From positions 2,108,001 to 2,172,000 of the forward strand of contig NZ_JACCFV010000001.1 of assembly GCF_013410545.1 (NCBI RefSeq): 64,000 bases of DNA, given 5' to 3'. This document shows positions 17,806-26,073 of the stretch, piece after piece; within the stretch, counting starts at the first letter, position 1; each line of letters opens with the position of its first letter. The notes below the pieces were generated by a model. It worked only from the letters and a program-made list of their open reading frames with translations. It ran no database searches and was not told the DNA's origin. The stretch comes from Pseudoclavibacter chungangensis. Lineage in GTDB: Bacteria > Actinomycetota > Actinomycetes > Actinomycetales > Microbacteriaceae. Made by a program: the position numbers and the translations under genes.

Positions 17806-18345
17806 ATGGGAATCTTCGACGACATCAAGCAGGGCATCGACCAGATCTCGAAGGACACGGCCGCGAAGCGCGAGGCCGGCGAGGCGCAGAAGGCGGCGAA
17901 GGAGGCCGAGGAGCTCAAGAAGAAGGCCGCCGAGGCCGAAGCGAAGGCCGCGGAGCAGGCGAAGAAGTCGGAGGCCGCCTCGGAGGCCGCCCTCTCGGCC
18001 GAGGAGCGTGCGAAGCGCGACGCCGACGCGAAGGCGACGGCCGACGCCGCAGCGAAGGTCCAGGAGGACGCCGCGAAGGCCAAGGCCGAGGCCGAGGAGC
18101 GGATCGCCGCGGCGAAGAAGGAGAAGGAGGACGCGGAGGCGCAGGCCGGGCGCGACGCAGCGGCGAAGGCCGAGGCCGAGCGGGCCGCCGCGGCCGAGCA
18201 GACCTACACGGTCGTCGAGGGCGACAACCTCAGCTCCATCGGTGAGCGCTACGGCGTCAGCTACCAGGCGATCGCCGACCACAACGGTATCGCGAACCCG
18301 GACCTGATCTTCCCCGGCCAGGTCCTCCGCATCCCCAAGGCGTAG
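17806..18345 (+). CDS. LysM-domain protein with long Ala/Lys/Glu coiled coil
   Basis: A 179-residue protein. Residues 1-15 (MGIFDDIKQGIDQIS) are followed by a charged heptad-like Ala/Lys/Glu coiled coil to about residue 130. A single LysM domain then runs to the end (YTVVEGDNLSSIGERYGVSYQAI, then GIANPDLIFPGQVLRIP). LysM usually binds peptidoglycan or chitin, yet no signal peptide or membrane helix is seen. The layout resembles cytosolic or phage-like LysM proteins (BON/LysM, tail-tape type). Start ATG behind GGGGGAAG. Function not assigned. Confidence 0.8.
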   Translation: MGIFDDIKQGIDQISKDTAAKREAGEAQKAAKEAEELKKKAAEAEAKAAEQAKKSEAASEAALSAEERAKRDADAKATADAAAKVQEDAAKAKAEAEERIAAAKKEKEDAEAQAGRDAAAKAEAERAAAAEQTYTVVEGDNLSSIGERYGVSYQAIADHNGIANPDLIFPGQVLRIPKA

Positions 18346-18352
18346 TGCGTGA

Positions 18353-18394
18353 GGGCGCGACGGCGCACGATCCACGGATCGACCCGTCGCGCCC
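18353..18394 (+). terminator. Terminator hairpin after the LysM gene, abutting an IS
   Basis: GGGCGCGACGG pairs with CCGTCGCGCCC (11 bp); the 20-nt loop folds again (CGATCC-AC-GGATCG). The 3' arm ends exactly one base before the first base of the IS left inverted repeat at 18395. Confidence 0.75.
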
Positions 18395-18447
18395 TGAACC
18401 GCCCCAGGCTTCTTGCCGCATCTTTCTGAGTTGGAAGGATGCACGTC

Positions 18448-18759
18448 ATGCCGAAGAAGATCGATTCGAAGGTCAAGGAGCGCTGTGTGCGCATGGTGCT
18501 TGAGCACCTGCCGGAGTACCCGAGCCTGACCGCGGCCGCCGAGGCGGTAGCCAGGCGCGAGGGTGTTGGGAAGGAGTCGGTGCGCCGCTGGGTGATCCAG
18601 GCCCAGATCGACGGCGGGCAACGCCCGGGCGCCACTAGCGAGGAGCTTGCCGAGATCAAGGAGCTGAAGGCCAAGGTCCGCCGGTTGGAGGAGGACAACG
18701 AGATCCTCCGACGGGCTTCGATTTTCTTCGCGGGGGAACTCGACCCCCGCAGCCGATGA
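18448..18759 (+). CDS. IS3-family transposase OrfA (DNA-binding subunit)
   Basis: A 103-residue protein. An N-terminal helix-turn-helix (ERCVRMVLEHLPEYPSLTAA, then GVGKESVRRWVIQ) is followed by a leucine-zipper-like helix (IKELKAKVRRLEEDNEILRRA). This is the standard OrfA layout that recognises the IS ends. I prefer the ATG at 18448 because GGAAGG lies at correct spacing; the ATG at 18439 is too close. It ends in ATGA overlap with orfB, and a frameshifted OrfAB fusion is likely. Confidence 0.85.
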   Translation: MPKKIDSKVKERCVRMVLEHLPEYPSLTAAAEAVARREGVGKESVRRWVIQAQIDGGQRPGATSEELAEIKELKAKVRRLEEDNEILRRASIFFAGELDPRSR

Positions 18760-19727
18760 TCGTCGCGTTCGTGGACGAGATGCGGGCTGAGGGCCATGCG
18801 GTCGAGTCGACCTGCCGGGTCCTGCGCGAGCAGGGCTGCCAGGTCGCCGCGCGGACCTACCGACTCTGGGCGCAGCCAGATCGGCCGATCGCCACTCGGG
18901 TCCGGCGCGACGCCGTCGTCGAGGGCACGGTCCGCGAGCTGGCCTGGACCGTCGATGAGCACGGTTGTCGCAGGCTCACCCCGGAGGGTCTGTATGGACG
19001 ACGGAAGATGACCGCGCTGGTGCGGCGCCGGCTGCCCGATGCGTCTGCGGGGTCGGTGGATCGGGCGATGAGATCCCTTGGCCTGCAAGGGATTCGTCGG
19101 TCCAAGGGAGTCCGGACCACGATCCCGGCCAAGGACGGCACGCGGGCCGGTGATCTGCTCAACCGGGACTTCACCGCGACCGCCCCGAACCGGACCTGGG
19201 TCATGGACTTCACGTACTGCCGGACCTGGGCCGGCTGGGTCTACGTTGCGTTCGTCGTCGACGTGTTCGCCCAAAAGATCGTTGCCTGGCACGCCGCGAG
19301 GGTGCGCGATGCCGATCTGGTGCTGGTCCCTTTGAAGATGGCGATCTGGCAGCGTGGTCGAGAAGGTCACCCGATCGAGCCGGGCGAGTTGATCGGCCAC
19401 TCCGATGCCGGTCGGCAATACACCGCCATCCGGTTCACCGAGCACCTCGAGCTCGAGGGCGGCCGCCCCTCGATCGGATCGGTCGGCGATGCCTTCGATA
19501 ATGCGTTGATGGAATGCGTCATCGGCCTGTTCAAGACCGAGTGCATCCGCACCACCGTCTTCCACCCCGGCCCCTACCGGACCATCGCCGACATCGAATT
19601 CGCCACCGCCGGCTGGGTCGACTGGTACAACCAGCGACGACTACACAGTAGCCTCGACTACATGACCCCGGCCGAGTTCGAGGCCGCCCACTACGCGACC
19701 CTCACCCGAGAGCCGCAACCCGTATAG
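18756..19727 (+). CDS. IS3-family transposase OrfB (DDE catalytic subunit)
   Basis: A 323-residue transposase with the HTH_21 segment near residues 60-110 and an rve DDE core. The first Asp is in TWVMDFTYCRTWAGW, the second in GHSDAGRQYTAIRF, and the Glu is in the FDNALMECVIGLFKTE helix. It ends WYNQRRLHSSLDYMTPAEFEAAHY, as intact OrfB proteins do. Complete, hence potentially active. Confidence 0.9.
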   Translation: MIVAFVDEMRAEGHAVESTCRVLREQGCQVAARTYRLWAQPDRPIATRVRRDAVVEGTVRELAWTVDEHGCRRLTPEGLYGRRKMTALVRRRLPDASAGSVDRAMRSLGLQGIRRSKGVRTTIPAKDGTRAGDLLNRDFTATAPNRTWVMDFTYCRTWAGWVYVAFVVDVFAQKIVAWHAARVRDADLVLVPLKMAIWQRGREGHPIEPGELIGHSDAGRQYTAIRFTEHLELEGGRPSIGSVGDAFDNALMECVIGLFKTECIRTTVFHPGPYRTIADIEFATAGWVDWYNQRRLHSSLDYMTPAEFEAAHYATLTREPQPV

Positions 19728-19821
19728 AAGCGGCAGAGAACCTGGGGCGCTTCAACCTGAAGCCGAGCGATCCCAGCGACCGCCCCGGTCAGATCAAGCG
19801 AACCCCGACTCCAGAGCCAAT

Positions 19822-19891
19822 GGTTATGTTGACAGGCTCAACCGTTCACCCCTGCCCCGCCTGGGCGCTCACCGAGCCGGTCAACATAACC
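19822..19891. repeat. 18-bp inverted repeat forming a 70-nt hairpin
   Basis: GGTTATGTTGACAGGCTC (19822-19839) pairs with GAGCCGGTCAACATAACC (19874-19891) at 17 of 18 positions around a 34-nt loop. It lies in a 206-bp gap between two IS3-type units. It looks like a pair of IS ends or a MITE remnant; no gene is present in the gap. Confidence 0.6.
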
Positions 19892-19960
19892 CCGAGGTCG
19901 ACATACCATCGCCCGATCCCTGCTCGAGGCCGGCGGATTCAGACCCCAACTACACTCCAG

Positions 19961-20760
19961 ATTGTGAAGAGCCGGTTCTTCTCCCGGAGCTCCGGCGCAT
20001 CCACGCCGAGAACTACAGCGTCTACGGGGTGCGGAAGATGCACCATGCGATGCGGCGCGCTGGCTGGGATGTGGGCCAGGTCGCCCGGCTCATGCGAGGA
20101 GCTGGCCTTCACGGGGTACGGCGTGGCCGGAAGCCGGTCACCACATACCCCACTCACGTGCCCGATGCCCTCCCGGATCTGGCCGAGCGGCGCTTTACTG
20201 CAGAGCAGCCGAACCGCCTGTGGGTCGCTGACATCACCTACGTGCGGATCCTCACCGGATTCTGCTACGTCGCCTTCATCACCGACGTATGCACCCGCAA
20301 GATCGTCGGATGGGCCGTCTCTGCGACCCTCCACACCGACGGCCTGCCCCTGCTGGCGCTGGAGCACGCACTGCTGACCAGTGGCGCCGTGCGCAGCCAG
20401 AGCGGACTGATCCATCACAGCGACCGAGGAGCCCAATACGTTTCCCTGGCGTACTCTGACGCGCTGATCACTGCCAGGGTCACCGCATCGGTCGGCTCCG
20501 CCGGAGACTCCTACGACAACGCCCTGGCCGAGACCGTCAACGGCTTGTTCAAGGCCGAGCTGATCCACTCCCAGCGAATCTGGGAGTCCACCCAGGCGGT
20601 CGAGATCGCCACCATGGGCTGGGTCCACTGGTGGAACACCGAGCGTCTGCACGAAGCGCTCGGCTACCGCACCCCGGTGGAAGTCGAAGCGTCCTACACT
20701 CACCCCACGACGACCGCGCCCGCGCCCGTCCAACCACGGAACGAAACCCAGGGCGCTTCA
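19961..20760 (+). repeat. 800-bp inverted repeat, copy 1 (truncated IS3 end)
   Basis: Identical as far as I can follow to the complement of 23783-24582. It contains most of an IS3 orfB plus the IS right end (terminal ..GGGCGCTTCA). The 5' boundary ATTGTGAAGAG is the same in both copies. With copy 2 it encloses 3022 bp. Confidence 0.85.
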
Positions 20761-20775
20761 CCCGGTTGGTGGTGA
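19963..20775 (+). pseudogene. IS3-family transposase OrfB, 5'-truncated (copy 1)
   Basis: The frame is open from 19963 (PVLLPELRRIHAENYSVYGVRKM...) but lacks the OrfB N-terminus. The DDE core is present: ADITYVRILTGFCYVAF, HHSDRGAQY and the YDNALAETVNGLFKAE helix, then WWNTERLHEALGYRTPVEVE. The frame reads out of the IS end at 20760 into flanking DNA and stops at 20775. A protein from the GTG at 20029 could be made, but without the N-terminal region it is unlikely to transpose. Confidence 0.8.
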
Positions 20776-20921
20776 CAGGCACGCCGACGTCCCTGCTTCC
20801 CGGCGAGATCCGCTCCTGAATCCGTTCCAGCGGTGAGTGTCGGGGGAGCGCAGAGGGCCACGGCCCTCAGCACTTACTCGGGCGTGGGCCAGCACCCGGT
20901 CCGGGCCCGGGCCTTTGGCGG

Positions 20922-21401
20922 TCAAGTCGTGGGACGGCTGGCGTCGAGCTTGGCCGTGGCCGCCTCGAAGTACTCGGCCTCCACAAGAATCTCGTAGGAG
21001 GACGCCTCCAGGCCCTGGACGCTACTGAAGTCCCGGCGCCCGCCGGTGGCCGCGTGGCCCAGCAACCCGAAGATCAGCCCCCACACCGCGCCCAGGAGTA
21101 CCGCCCACAGGATTACCGACAGCCACCCCACGACCGTGAAAAGACCCAACAGCAAGCCAATGAGCAATCCCAGCCAGGCCCCGGAGGCGGCCCCGTACAG
21201 GGCGGCCTTGCCGTAGGTCATCCGCCCGGTGACCTGCTCAACCAGGCGCAGATCGGTGCCGACCAAGCGCACGTGCTCAACCGGGAACCCGGCGTCGGAG
21301 AGTCGGTCGACAAGGCGCTGAGCCTCGTCATAGGAGGGCACTGTGCGCAGGACCTGGTAATGAGCCGAAGCAGTGGGTGAAAGAGGGGAGGGATGGGACA
21401 T
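20922..21401 (-). CDS. General stress protein 17M-like membrane protein
   Basis: A 159-residue protein. The N-terminal 65 residues match the general-stress-protein-17M-like domain (YQVLRTVPSYDEAQRLVDRLSDAGFPVEHVRLVGTDL has the typical form). Then comes a Gly-rich two-helix hairpin (GKAALYGAASGAWLGLLIG to LIFGLLGHAA) and a C-terminal repeat of the alpha-beta unit (SSYEILVEAEYFEAATAKL). Start at the ATG at 21401 with AGGAAA upstream. Base composition is visibly less G/C-rich than the chromosome to the left, consistent with transfer. Role in stress is known only by family. Confidence 0.8.
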   Translation of the reverse strand: MSHPSPLSPTASAHYQVLRTVPSYDEAQRLVDRLSDAGFPVEHVRLVGTDLRLVEQVTGRMTYGKAALYGAASGAWLGLLIGLLLGLFTVVGWLSVILWAVLLGAVWGLIFGLLGHAATGGRRDFSSVQGLEASSYEILVEAEYFEAATAKLDASRPTT

Positions 21402-22205
21402 GCTTATCGTTTCCTGTTCGTGGTGACGATCCGACCCGGACGGTGACCTGCACCCGGGGTTGCCGGGCACCTGGGTCGGGAGTGGACGGAAAGTTAGGAA
21501 GAGAAATTGCGGAACAGTCCGGGCGCATCAGCAGCCCTGGCCTCCCTTCCTCCCCCTCGGTATCGGCCGTTCAGCCGCGGTGCCTGCGATCTTCGTGGAC
21601 TTCTGCCACTGGCTCCGACTCGGCATCGGAGCCCGAAATCACCAGCACCCCGTCGGTGCAGGTGGCGGTAGAAAGACCCGAACGCATCAAGGTCCTTGCG
21701 CATCAGCTCGGCCACGGCCGTGGCTCCTCTCCGGGTCCTCAGCCCCGTCCCCGAGCCCGTCGGTCCGTGGTGGACCAGCGACGGGCCCGCTCTCAGGGCC
21801 TTACAAAATGTCGCGGACCTTTCCAGGATAAGCATATTTATCTCTGCAGTAAACGCCCGGCCCGTCTTCGGCGCCTCGTGCCACACATGCCTTCCCGCTC
21901 GGGTTGCGGCGGGCTATAATTCGCCTTTCACGTGCCCGGCTTGCCGTCTTCGGAGCTGGGCCTTGACACCCCTGCACCGGGTATCCCCGCATCAGTACCG
22001 CACCTGCCGCTGGGCAGTCGATGCATCACCTGTCCGAACGGAATCGACCGGCCCCACGCTGATCGCTGCTCCCACACCGCCGAAGCACTTCAACCGATCC
22101 GTCACTGCAGCATCATCGAGAAGGCGTCCTCGACACCGGCAGGTCCCGGGCCCGCTGGCTGTGATGTCTTCGCGCTGGCGGCGTCGGCGGGGAGAGGATT
22201 TCGCA
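21402..22205. other. 804-bp gene-free region inside the stress cassette
   Basis: Open frames here have no recognisable product. An AT-rich patch (21815-21850) and a perfect TATAAT at 21914-21919 suggest promoters, but no convincing -35 lies at 17 bp. The region separates the divergent stress protein (-) and membrane protein (+) genes and so should carry their control signals. Confidence 0.45.
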
Positions 22206-23369
22206 GTGAGCAGCACCGCTCTTTCCGGGATCGAGGCGACCACCGAATCCGGCCCGTGGTTACCTTACCATGGAGCGGTGACTGCTGAGCGTTGCGGATC
22301 CACCGCCGATCCTGCCGAACCCCTTTCCGATGCCGAGCTGCTCATCGGCCTGGTGGTCTCACCATCCCTGAGTGCGGTGCTCGGCCCCGAGGTCACCACC
22401 TCGGTGCGCAAGATTTTGGTGCAGCGGTATCCGGGAGTGCGCTGGCAACTGAAGATGGCCGAAGACCGGCTGGTCGATCCACCCACCGAGACCTTGGACC
22501 TGCTGGAGGCGGCCCGAAACCGCGTGCTGGAGGAGAACTGGGATTTGGCCGTGGTGCTCACCGAGATCCCCCTGAAGACCGGCCGACGTCCGGTGCTCGC
22601 CCAGCTCAGCCCCGTGCACGGGGTAGGACTGGTCTCCGTCCCAACCCTGGGACCCGTGCACGTGCGGCAGAAGGTGCAAGAGACCACCGTGCACGTGGTC
22701 GGGCAGCTCCTGGGCTACGACGCCGAAGACCTCAACGCCCAGCGGGATCTTGCTCGAAGAGCCCACCAGCTGTCCACCGATCTCGACGAACGCCCGGACG
22801 ACAACGTCGTGCAGTTCACGGCCCGAGTGCTGAGCGGCAACGTGCGGCTGCTGCTGGGCATGATCCGCGCCAACCAGCCTTGGGCCTTCGTGGCCCGGCT
22901 CTCCCGGGCGATGGTCGTGGCAGCGGCCACCGGCATGCTGACATTGGTGGCCTCGGACCTATGGGTATTGGCCATGGCCTACGGGCCGGTGCGCCTGGTC
23001 CTGCTGGCGGTGATGGCGATCGGGGCGGTGAGTGCCACCCTGATCCTGGGAGCCGACTTGTGGGAGCGCCCACGGCGGCGAGCCCAACGTGAGCAGGTGA
23101 TCCTGTTCAATTTGGCCACCACCGCGACCGTGGCCATCGGGGTTGTGGTGTTCTACCTCGGCTTATTCATCCTGTCCTGGGTCGGCGCGCTGCTGCTCAT
23201 CGACGAGCAGGTACTGGCCGGTATCGCCGGTCACCCAGTGAACGCTTTGGACTACGCGAAGATCAGCTGGCTCACCGCCAGCCTGGCCACCGTGGGCGGA
23301 GCACTAGGAGCTGGACTGGAGGACGACGATGTGGTGCGCGCCGCTGCCTACACCCGGTCCAGCACCTGA
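22206..23369 (+). CDS. Actinobacterial membrane protein of unknown function
   Basis: A 387-residue protein. About residues 30-215 are soluble and mixed alpha/beta (DAELLIGLVVSPSLSAVLG, then TTSVRKILVQRYPGVRW). Four hydrophobic helices follow from about residue 235 to the C-terminus. The GTG at 22206 is chosen because GGAGAGG lies 8-11 bases upstream; a GTG at 22278 has its purines too close. It probably sits in the cytoplasmic membrane with the large N-terminal domain inside. It accompanies a general-stress-protein gene within the same IS-bounded cassette. I do not recognise a function. Confidence 0.65.
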   Translation: MSSTALSGIEATTESGPWLPYHGAVTAERCGSTADPAEPLSDAELLIGLVVSPSLSAVLGPEVTTSVRKILVQRYPGVRWQLKMAEDRLVDPPTETLDLLEAARNRVLEENWDLAVVLTEIPLKTGRRPVLAQLSPVHGVGLVSVPTLGPVHVRQKVQETTVHVVGQLLGYDAEDLNAQRDLARRAHQLSTDLDERPDDNVVQFTARVLSGNVRLLLGMIRANQPWAFVARLSRAMVVAAATGMLTLVASDLWVLAMAYGPVRLVLLAVMAIGAVSATLILGADLWERPRRRAQREQVILFNLATTATVAIGVVVFYLGLFILSWVGALLLIDEQVLAGIAGHPVNALDYAKISWLTASLATVGGALGAGLEDDDVVRAAAYTRSST

Positions 23370-23418
23370 CACAGCCCCAGACAGAAGAAACTGAAACATC
23401 TACGCGTTGATGCCACGT

Positions 23419-23546
23419 CTATGCAGGTGTCATTGCCGGTCGCGATGACTTGGCGGGCTCAGCGCAGTGCGCTGCCTCGTACTCGGCGGGTGGGGCGTTG
23501 CCGAGGCGGGTGTGCGGGCGGGCGCTGTTGTACCTGTCGATCCGGG
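23419..23546 (-). pseudogene. IS3-family OrfB C-terminal fragment
   Basis: Read on the minus strand, the last 42 codons of an OrfB are visible: DRYNSARPHTRLGNAPP, then AEYEAAHCAEP, ending at TAG. It differs from the other IS3 elements here and breaks off at about 23546, where an ISL3 fragment begins. Confidence 0.7.
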
Positions 23547-23548
23547 AT

Positions 23549-23782
23549 CCGCACCGCCCTGCCGGACGCGCGGATCGCAGTCGACAAGTGGCATCTCGTC
23601 GCCCTCGCCAACCTCATGGTCACCCAGGTCCGTCAACGGATCACCCGGCAACTGCACGGCCGCCGCGGCACCGCCACCGACAAAGTCTGGGCCAGCCGGC
23701 AACTGCTGCTCACCGGCTACGAGCACCTCACCGTCAAGCAAAAGGCCCGGTTCAACGCCGCCCTCGCCGCCGAGGATCCGGG
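23549..23782 (+). pseudogene. ISL3-family transposase fragment
   Basis: About 78 codons of an ISL3 DDE transposase (ALPDARIAVDKWHLVALANL, then VRQRITRQLHGRRGT and KARFNAALAAEDP). Both ends are missing: the left runs into another IS3 fragment, and the right is cut by the end of the 800-bp repeat. Confidence 0.75.
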
Positions 23783-24582
23783 TGAAGCGCCCTGGGTTTC
23801 GTTCCGTGGTTGGACGGGCGCGGGCGCGGTCGTCGTGGGGTGAGTGTAGGACGCTTCGACTTCCACCGGGGTGCGGTAGCCGAGCGCTTCGTGCAGACGC
23901 TCGGTGTTCCACCAGTGGACCCAGCCCATGGTGGCGATCTCGACCGCCTGGGTGGACTCCCAGATTCGCTGGGAGTGGATCAGCTCGGCCTTGAACAAGC
24001 CGTTGACGGTCTCGGCCAGGGCGTTGTCGTAGGAGTCTCCGGCGGAGCCGACCGATGCGGTGACCCTGGCAGTGATCAGCGCGTCAGAGTACGCCAGGGA
24101 AACGTATTGGGCTCCTCGGTCGCTGTGATGGATCAGTCCGCTCTGGCTGCGCACGGCGCCACTGGTCAGCAGTGCGTGCTCCAGCGCCAGCAGGGGCAGG
24201 CCGTCGGTGTGGAGGGTCGCAGAGACGGCCCATCCGACGATCTTGCGGGTGCATACGTCGGTGATGAAGGCGACGTAGCAGAATCCGGTGAGGATCCGCA
24301 CGTAGGTGATGTCAGCGACCCACAGGCGGTTCGGCTGCTCTGCAGTAAAGCGCCGCTCGGCCAGATCCGGGAGGGCATCGGGCACGTGAGTGGGGTATGT
24401 GGTGACCGGCTTCCGGCCACGCCGTACCCCGTGAAGGCCAGCTCCTCGCATGAGCCGGGCGACCTGGCCCACATCCCAGCCAGCGCGCCGCATCGCATGG
24501 TGCATCTTCCGCACCCCGTAGACGCTGTAGTTCTCGGCGTGGATGCGCCGGAGCTCCGGGAGAAGAACCGGCTCTTCACAAT
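23717..24582 (-). pseudogene. IS3-family transposase OrfB, 5'-truncated (copy 2)
   Basis: The same truncated OrfB as copy 1, with the DDE core intact. The frame reads past the IS end into the ISL3 fragment and stops at 23717. The 5' end is cut exactly where the 1343-bp IS begins. Confidence 0.8.
23783..24582 (-). repeat. 800-bp inverted repeat, copy 2 (truncated IS3 end)
   Basis: Inverted copy of 19961-20760. Its outer boundary (24582) touches the left inverted repeat of the next IS. Its inner end (TGAAGCGCCC, 23783) is followed inward by the same five bases, CCCGG, as copy 1. Confidence 0.85.
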
Positions 24583-24633
24583 TGACTCGCCCCGGTGTGT
24601 CCGGAGACAGGATTCCTTGGAAGGATCTGTCTT

Positions 24634-24957
24634 ATGGGACGTCCCAGTAAGTATCCGCGCGAGCTTCGTGAGCGCGCTGTCCGTATGGTCGTCGAGGTGC
24701 GGGCCGATTATCCGAGCGAGTATCAGGCGATGACCGCGGTCGCGCAGATGCTCGGCATCGGGTCGCCGGAAACGATTCGCACCTGGATCCGTCGGGAGCA
24801 GGTCGACGCGGGAGACCGGCCCGGTGTGACGACTGACGCGGCGGTGGAGATCAAGCGCCTGAAGCGGGAGAACGCCGAGCTGCGGCGGGCGAACGAGATC
24901 TTGAAGGCGGCTTCAGCTTTCTTCGCGGCCGAACTCGACCGGCCACACAAGCGATAG
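24634..24957 (+). CDS. IS3-family transposase OrfA (copy A)
   Basis: A 107-residue OrfA: MGRPSKYPRELRERAVRMVV, an HTH (IGSPETIRTWIRREQ) and a leucine-rich helix (VEIKRLKRENAELRRANEIL). AAGGATC lies upstream of the ATG at 24634. The stop TAG overlaps the -1 frame in which orfB is open, as in IS3 elements that make OrfAB by frameshifting. Confidence 0.88.
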   Translation: MGRPSKYPRELRERAVRMVVEVRADYPSEYQAMTAVAQMLGIGSPETIRTWIRREQVDAGDRPGVTTDAAVEIKRLKRENAELRRANEILKAASAFFAAELDRPHKR

Positions 24958-25886
24958 TCGCCTTCATCGACGAACACAAGGACCGCACCGAGGGCGGGCT
25001 CCGATGGGGTGTCGAGTCGATCTGCGCTGTGCTCACCCAGCACGGCGTGAAGATCGCCCCATCGACCTACTACGACGCCCGCGGGCGCGGACCGTCATCC
25101 CAGGCCGTTTCGGATGAGCGGTGGAAGCCGATCATCCTGGCGGCGTGGCAGGCGCACCGCAAGGTGCTCGGGGCCCGAAAGCTCTGGTTGCGGCTCCGCC
25201 GTGACGGTCACGACATCGCGCGCTGCACGCTCGAGCGCCTCATGCGTGAGCTTGGGATCGCCGGCGTGCTCCGCGGGAAGCGGAAGCGTCCCGTCGACAC
25301 GGATCCGCGCGAGACCCGCCCCGCGGACCTCGTCGACCGACACTTCGCCCGGTTCCGCACGAACCAGCTCTGGGTCGCGGACTTCACATACGTGTGGACG
25401 TGGTCTGGATGGGTCTACGTCGCGTTCGTCTTCGACGCGCACTCCCGCCGCATCATCGGCTGGCGCGCCGCGACGAGCATGACCACACCGCTCGTGCTCG
25501 ACTGCCTCGACATGGCTCTCTTCACCCGCCGCCGCGAAGGCATCACCGGGTTCGAGGGGCTCACGCATCACACCGACGCGGGCAGCGTCTACACGTCAAT
25601 CGCCTTCACCGATCGGCTCGTCGACGAAGGCATCGACCCGTCCGTCGGATCCGTCGGCGACGCCTACGACAACTCTCTCGCGGAATCGCAGATCGGGCTC
25701 TACAAGTCCGAACTCATCCACCACGAAGGTCCCTGGCGTGACGTCGATCAGGTCGAGGCGGCGACCGCATCCTGGGTGCTCTGGTTCAACACCGAACGCA
25801 CCCACGGCTCCATCGACGACCTCACACCCCTCGAGGTCGAGCAACTCGACTACGCTCGCAACGAACCGGTTGAAAGAGCCGGCTGA
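24954..25886 (+). CDS. IS3-family transposase OrfB (copy A)
   Basis: The frame opens at 24954 (IVAFIDEHKDRTEGG), in -1 register to orfA, so the active product is probably the OrfAB fusion. The first possible independent start is the GTG at 25029. The DDE catalytic core is visible as WVADFTYVWTWSGWVYVAF, THHTDAGSVYTSI and the YDNSLAESQIGLYKSE helix. It ends WFNTERTHGSIDDLTPLEVE. Complete and presumably active, given the near-identical second copy. Confidence 0.88.
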   Translation: MVAFIDEHKDRTEGGLRWGVESICAVLTQHGVKIAPSTYYDARGRGPSSQAVSDERWKPIILAAWQAHRKVLGARKLWLRLRRDGHDIARCTLERLMRELGIAGVLRGKRKRPVDTDPRETRPADLVDRHFARFRTNQLWVADFTYVWTWSGWVYVAFVFDAHSRRIIGWRAATSMTTPLVLDCLDMALFTRRREGITGFEGLTHHTDAGSVYTSIAFTDRLVDEGIDPSVGSVGDAYDNSLAESQIGLYKSELIHHEGPWRDVDQVEAATASWVLWFNTERTHGSIDDLTPLEVEQLDYARNEPVERAG

Positions 25887-25925
25887 CACCAGCAAACAGC
25901 TCTCCGGACATGCCGGGGCGAGTCA

Positions 25926-26073
25926 GTGACCCGCTCGCTTGACCCGACCGGCCGGGGCAGGGCACGCTGGGCGACGAGGTGGAAGCCGGCGCTGAACGCG
26001 TTCGCCATCGCCTTCGAAGGCCGAATCAACTAATGACCGCCGGCCCAGAAACACCGTTCATCGGACAGACCCT
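25926..26073 (+). pseudogene. IS256-family (mutator) transposase C-terminus and right IS end
   Basis: The last ~28 codons of an IS256-type transposase are readable (RWATRWKPALNAFAIAFEGR, then IN and TAA at 26031). A typical IS256 terminal sequence follows (CCAGAAACACCGTTCATCGG, then ACAGACCC). The 5' portion is lost at the boundary of IS copy A. Confidence 0.7.

Larger units (their letters stand above)
18395..19754 (+). mobile_element. IS3-family insertion sequence, intact, 1360 bp
   Basis: Terminal 25-bp inverted repeats (18395-18419 and 19730-19754) begin TGAA and share about 20 of 25 positions. They enclose orfA and orfB of IS3 type, overlapping by ATGA. No clear target duplication is visible: CCC stands on the left and ACC on the right. 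Insertion is directly behind a terminator stem. Confidence 0.85.
24583..25925 (+). mobile_element. IS3-family insertion sequence, copy A (1343 bp)
   Basis: Ends TGACTCGCCCCGG...CCGGGGCGAGTCA form imperfect terminal inverted repeats. A second copy with the same length and boundaries and the same orientation is at 61791-63133. One difference was seen (T at 25109, G at 62317; synonymous Val codon in orfB). No target duplication is visible at either copy. Confidence 0.92.

Noticed and set aside
17278..18621. 447-codon minus-strand frame opposite the LysM gene and IS
   Set aside because: Repetitive Leu/Arg/Gly antisense of the coiled-coil gene; crosses a terminator and an IS boundary.
21914..21919. 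Perfect TATAAT as a housekeeping promoter
   Set aside because: No acceptable -35 hexamer at 16-18 bp; kept only as a remark in the gene-free region.
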